Assembly: GCA_018267825.1 (NCBI GenBank)
Contig: JAFDXR010000020.1
Location: 1 to 64,000 of the forward strand
Reading direction: 5' to 3'
Length of the DNA: 64,000 nt
DNA from: Bacteroidota bacterium
GTDB taxonomy: Bacteria; Bacteroidota; Bacteroidia; B-17B0; Aurantibacillaceae
Positions 60,925-64,000 of the stretch are shown piece by piece. Position 1 is the stretch's first letter. Every line of letters begins with the position of its first letter. A program made the translations under genes and the position numbers. The notes beneath the pieces are model-generated. The model saw only the letters and a list, made by a program, of their open reading frames with translations, made no database searches and was not told the DNA's origin.

Positions 60925-62271
60925 ATGGAATCAAAACATGTAACCATTGTCGGAGCTGGTCTTGTAGGCTCACTCCTCTCGATATACCTGGCCAAAAGAG
61001 GCTATAAAATTGATATTTATGAACGTCGTCCGGATATGCGTAAAACAAGCATTTCGGCCGGAAAGTCCATCAACCTGGCACTGAGCGATCGTGGCTGGCG
61101 CGGACTGGAGGGAATAGGCATTGCCGAAGAAATCCGCAAGATAGGCATCCCGATGTACGGGCGTTATATCCATAACCGCGACGGTTCATCTGCCTACCAG
61201 CCTTATGGTAAGAAAGACCAGGCTATTTTTTCGGTTTCACGTGCCGATATCAATATGAAACTGATGGACCTGGCAGAGCAGCAGAATGGCGTGAAAATCC
61301 ATTTCAATGAACGCTGTACCAGTGTCGATCGGAAAGATCATACGGTGCATTTTGAACACAATGACACGCACCAGGTAACTACAGCCAAAAGCGACCTGCT
61401 GTTTGGTGCAGACGGGGCCTTTGCAGCTTCGCGTTTAAATATGCAGCTGAGCTCCGACCGCTTCGAATACAACCAGCATTACATATCTGCCGGGTATAAG
61501 GAGTTGATTATTCCTCCGGGAGAAAACGGCAGCTTCCTGCTCGAGAAAAACGCCCTGCATATCTGGCCGCGTGGCAGTTTTATGATGATTGCCCTGCCTA
61601 ATCCCGATGGGAACTTCACCTGTACATTGTTCCTGCCATTTGAAGGCGAGAAATCATTTGCGAAACTTCAGACCCGCGAAGCCGTGAAGAAATTTTTTGA
61701 TGAAGAGTTTTCTTCAGCTGTACCGCTGATGCCAACGCTCCTTGATGATTTCATGAATAACCCGACATCATCACTGGTCACCGTTAAGTGTTTTCCGTGG
61801 ACATTTGATGATCGTATTGCACTGATCGGAGATGCGGCTCATGCCATTGTTCCTTTCTTCGGACAAGGTATGAACTGTGGTTTCGAAGATTGTGTAGTGC
61901 TCGACGGACTGATCAGCAAGCACAAGGAAAACTGGCCGGCGATCCTGGATGAATACCAGCGCCTGCGTAAACCCGACGGTGATGCTATAGCCGACCTGGC
62001 TATTGCCAACTTTGTGGAAATGCGCGATAAAACAGCTGACAAGACTTTCCTCTTACAGAAAAAAATTGAAGCAAAATTCAGTGAAAAGTATCCGGATAAA
62101 TGGATACCTTTATACTCCATGGTAACGTTTAGCCCGCACATTCGTTACCATGAAGCGATGTCTTACGGAAAACGCCAGCAGGAGATCATGGACAAGGTAA
62201 TGGCCATGCCTGATATCGAAAGCCGTTGGGACAGCGCAGAAGTAGAAAATGAAATTTTAAAACACATTTAA
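60925..62271 (+). CDS. kmo: Kynurenine 3-monooxygenase
   Basis: The 448-residue flavoprotein hydroxylates L-kynurenine with NADPH and O2 in tryptophan degradation. FAD-binding segments are TIVGAGLVGSLLSIYLAKRG (GxGxxG at 10-15) with IYERRPDMR and the GD motif IALIGDAAHAIVPFFGQGMNCGFEDC split as usual. KSINLALSDRGWRGLEGIG and DRFEYNQHYISAGYKEL are KMO family segments. A hydrophobic C-terminal anchor is absent, as in bacterial KMO. No other tryptophan-catabolism gene is in the window. It overlaps the next gene by one base. Confidence 0.95.
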   Translation: MESKHVTIVGAGLVGSLLSIYLAKRGYKIDIYERRPDMRKTSISAGKSINLALSDRGWRGLEGIGIAEEIRKIGIPMYGRYIHNRDGSSAYQPYGKKDQAIFSVSRADINMKLMDLAEQQNGVKIHFNERCTSVDRKDHTVHFEHNDTHQVTTAKSDLLFGADGAFAASRLNMQLSSDRFEYNQHYISAGYKELIIPPGENGSFLLEKNALHIWPRGSFMMIALPNPDGNFTCTLFLPFEGEKSFAKLQTREAVKKFFDEEFSSAVPLMPTLLDDFMNNPTSSLVTVKCFPWTFDDRIALIGDAAHAIVPFFGQGMNCGFEDCVVLDGLISKHKENWPAILDEYQRLRKPDGDAIADLAIANFVEMRDKTADKTFLLQKKIEAKFSEKYPDKWIPLYSMVTFSPHIRYHEAMSYGKRQQEIMDKVMAMPDIESRWDSAEVENEILKHI

Positions 62272-63308
62272 TGAAACGTTCCAGCCTGATTGCCCTGCTG
62301 GTGCTCGTCGCACTGGTAGGAGTTTCGATTGCCGTTTATATCCATAAATCGCGGAGTGGCACCATCGACGAGGATGCCAGCAATTTCAAAGTAAAGGATA
62401 CAGCCTCTATCGATAAGATTTTTATGGCTGATAAAAATGGAAAATCCGTAACGCTTACCCGCGAAAAGGGAACCTGGATGGTCGATGGTAAGTTTGAAGC
62501 CCGCAGCGATATCATGCGTGAATTACTCGCAACTATTTTCAGTGTGGAAGTAAAATCGCCTGTGGCAAAATCTGCCAGGAAAAATGTGATCAAACGTATG
62601 GCCGCACAGGGCATTAAGGTAGAGATCTACAGCCAAGGCGACAAAATAAGGCAATACTACGTCGGGAGTTCAACCCAGGATTATACGGGTACATATATGC
62701 TCCTGAGCGACCCGGAGAGCGGTGAAAACTTCGAAGAGCCTTTTGTAACCTATATCCCCGGCTTTGAGGGATTTCTGACAAACCGTTACCTCACCGATGC
62801 CGCCGAATGGCGCAACCGCCTCGTAATTAATTTTATTCCGCCGCAAATGAAGTCCATCCGGCTGGATCTGCACGAAACACCTGATTCATCGTTTACCATC
62901 GACCTGAGTAACAACGCCATGTCCTATAGCCTGAAATCAGGCAAAGGACAACCGCTGAACTTTGATCCGATGCGTATGAAACAATACCTGGCCTATTTCC
63001 AGAATATACACTGCGAAAAATTACTCACCGGTATCAAGGATCATGTAACCGATTCGCTGCAGCATGCGTTGCCTTTTGCCACCATGACAATTACTGAAAC
63101 AGCCGGAAAAACACACGTTTATAATTTCCTGCACAGGCAGCCGAATGCCGGTAAAAACCAGCAATACGGGGTCGATTACAAATACGATCCGGATCGCCTG
63201 TTCCTGAAATTTGACAACGACAAAGAACTGGCAATTATTCAGTACTATGTGTTCGGAAAACTGCTTCAGACCTGGGGATATTTTATGCCGCCCCCTGTTA
63301 AAAAGTAG
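62271..63308 (+). CDS. DUF4340-like membrane-anchored protein
   Basis: The 345-residue protein begins with an uncleaved or signal helix (SSLIALLVLVALVGVSIAVYI). A mostly beta periplasmic region follows, with DKIFMADKNGKSVTLTREKGTWMVDGKFEARSD in the DUF4340 style (strand-turn-strand with Trp) and a second such unit around SSFTIDLSNNAMSYSL. DUF4340 proteins are found with gliding-motility GldG-type ABC components; no such genes lie here. It is translationally coupled with kmo (TAATG). Confidence 0.78.
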   Translation: MKRSSLIALLVLVALVGVSIAVYIHKSRSGTIDEDASNFKVKDTASIDKIFMADKNGKSVTLTREKGTWMVDGKFEARSDIMRELLATIFSVEVKSPVAKSARKNVIKRMAAQGIKVEIYSQGDKIRQYYVGSSTQDYTGTYMLLSDPESGENFEEPFVTYIPGFEGFLTNRYLTDAAEWRNRLVINFIPPQMKSIRLDLHETPDSSFTIDLSNNAMSYSLKSGKGQPLNFDPMRMKQYLAYFQNIHCEKLLTGIKDHVTDSLQHALPFATMTITETAGKTHVYNFLHRQPNAGKNQQYGVDYKYDPDRLFLKFDNDKELAIIQYYVFGKLLQTWGYFMPPPVKK

Positions 63309-63354
63309 TTTATAAAATCAATCACGGCAATCCGCGCAGACCGGGCTATATGGT

Positions 63355-63362
63355 TATATTTG
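63355..63362 (+). promoter_or_regulatory. -7 element (TATATTTG) for dnaN
   Basis: An exact TAnnTTTG match ends 26 bases before the ATG at 63389; a short AT-rich leader follows. Confidence 0.5.
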
Positions 63363-63388
63363 ATTTTGCTTAAAATCGTATAACCATT

Positions 63389-64000
63389 ATGAATTTTGTC
63401 GTATCCTCAACTACTTTATTAAAACACTTAAAGTCTATAAGCGGTGTGCTGAACACCAGCAACACTATACCAATCCTGGATTGTTTCTTATTTGACCTTG
63501 GCAATGGCGACTTAACCATCAGTGCCAGCGATATGGAAACCACCATCACCACCTCCCTGAAGGTGGAGGCCAAAGATGGCGGAATGATTGCTATTCCGGC
63601 CAAAACCCTGCTCGAAGCCCTCACCAATTTACCCGAGCAGCCGGTATCGTTTATTATCGATAACAAGAAATTTTCGGCCAAACTGAAAACAGAAACCGGT
63701 GATTATACCCTGACCGGTCACAATGGCGAAGAATACCCTAAGCTGCCAAAAGTAGATTCAGCTACATCTGTGGTGATCAAAAGCGACGTACTCGCTTCTG
63801 CCATCAATAAAACCATTTTCGCAACCGGTAACGACGATCTGCGCCCTGTAATGAGTGGCGTGTTCTGCCAGTTCAGCGACGATAACTCTATTTTTGTGGC
63901 TACGGATGCTCACAAATTGGTGCGTTATACCCGCAACGATGCAAAAGCAGGCGCTTCCGCCTCTTTCATCATGCCTAAAAAACCGCTGAATGTTCTGAAG
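63389..64000 (+). CDS. dnaN: DNA polymerase III sliding clamp (beta subunit), 5' part
   Basis: The first 204 codons are present; the gene runs off the right edge. MNFVVSSTTLLKHLKSISGVL, TIPILDCFLFDL, TISASDMETTI, IPAKTLLEALTNLP, YTLTGHNGEEYPKLPK and DLRPVMSGVFCQF are characteristic. The clamp encircles DNA and tethers the polymerase. Standing apart from dnaA, as is usual in Bacteroidota. Confidence 0.96.
   Translation, partial: MNFVVSSTTLLKHLKSISGVLNTSNTIPILDCFLFDLGNGDLTISASDMETTITTSLKVEAKDGGMIAIPAKTLLEALTNLPEQPVSFIIDNKKFSAKLKTETGDYTLTGHNGEEYPKLPKVDSATSVVIKSDVLASAINKTIFATGNDDLRPVMSGVFCQFSDDNSIFVATDAHKLVRYTRNDAKAGASASFIMPKKPLNVLK

Overview
The window is a piece of a Bacteroidota chromosome. 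The evidence is two kinds of type IX secretion sorting domains, TPR-SpoIIE and LytTR signalling proteins, bshA (bacillithiol), GWxTD, DUF6089-like and POT genes, promoters of the TAnnTTTG (-7) type, and few Shine-Dalgarno sequences. I cannot place it below phylum with confidence.

Bases 1 to about 18,500 are AT-rich accessory DNA next to a tRNA-Leu gene. Bases 1-12,406 are an integron cassette array: seven attC-type sites (831-1010, 4075-4264, 5411-5543, 8989-9120, 10299-10391, 10417-10549, and one cut by the left edge at 1-107) delimit six complete cassettes and one partial one. All cassette genes point left. The decisive evidence is that, for every cassette, the bases at its start are the reverse complement of the right-hand end of its own attC, as expected if each cassette once circularised. 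From the integrase end the cargo is: a C5-cytosine methyltransferase with a probable restriction enzyme; an ORF-less 118-bp cassette; a coiled-coil protein with a HdeD-like membrane protein; a Crp/Fnr regulator with a 3-hydroxyacyl-CoA-dehydrogenase-like enzyme and oleate hydratase; a Crp/Fnr regulator with DoxX; an 803-residue TonB-receptor-like outer membrane protein; and two small unknown genes. A tyrosine recombinase (12567-13637) lies divergently, in the position of intI, behind a putative attI/Pc region with a perfect 15-bp inverted repeat. It lacks the extra IntI-specific segment and has an N-terminal extension.

Bases 13,767-18,634 hold a second module: a gene of unknown function, seven CGTCAAT iterons spaced 20-22 bp, a compact run of small unknown genes (one with a zinc-binding Cys cluster), and a large serine recombinase whose reading frame runs through the antisense of the tRNA-Leu gene and its terminator. 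The whole region looks like a mobile island carrying an integron.

From 18,646 onward the DNA is richer in G+C and ordinary for the phylum: a GT39-like membrane glycosyltransferase, enolase, citrate synthase, two tandem TPR-SpoIIE phosphatases, an FKBP lipoprotein, pruA, an outer membrane barrel, a lipoprotein, a LuxE-like acyl-protein synthetase, a VapBC-like toxin-antitoxin pair, an alkyltransferase-like protein, three T9SS-exported proteins around a thioredoxin-like protein, a histidine kinase/LytTR pair, dipeptidyl peptidase IV with two peptide transporters, a second thioredoxin-like protein, a DUF2339/DUF3999 pair, a CorC/HlyC protein, GWxTD lipoprotein, bshA, tilS, a YdeI-like protein, kynurenine 3-monooxygenase, a DUF4340 protein and the start of dnaN.
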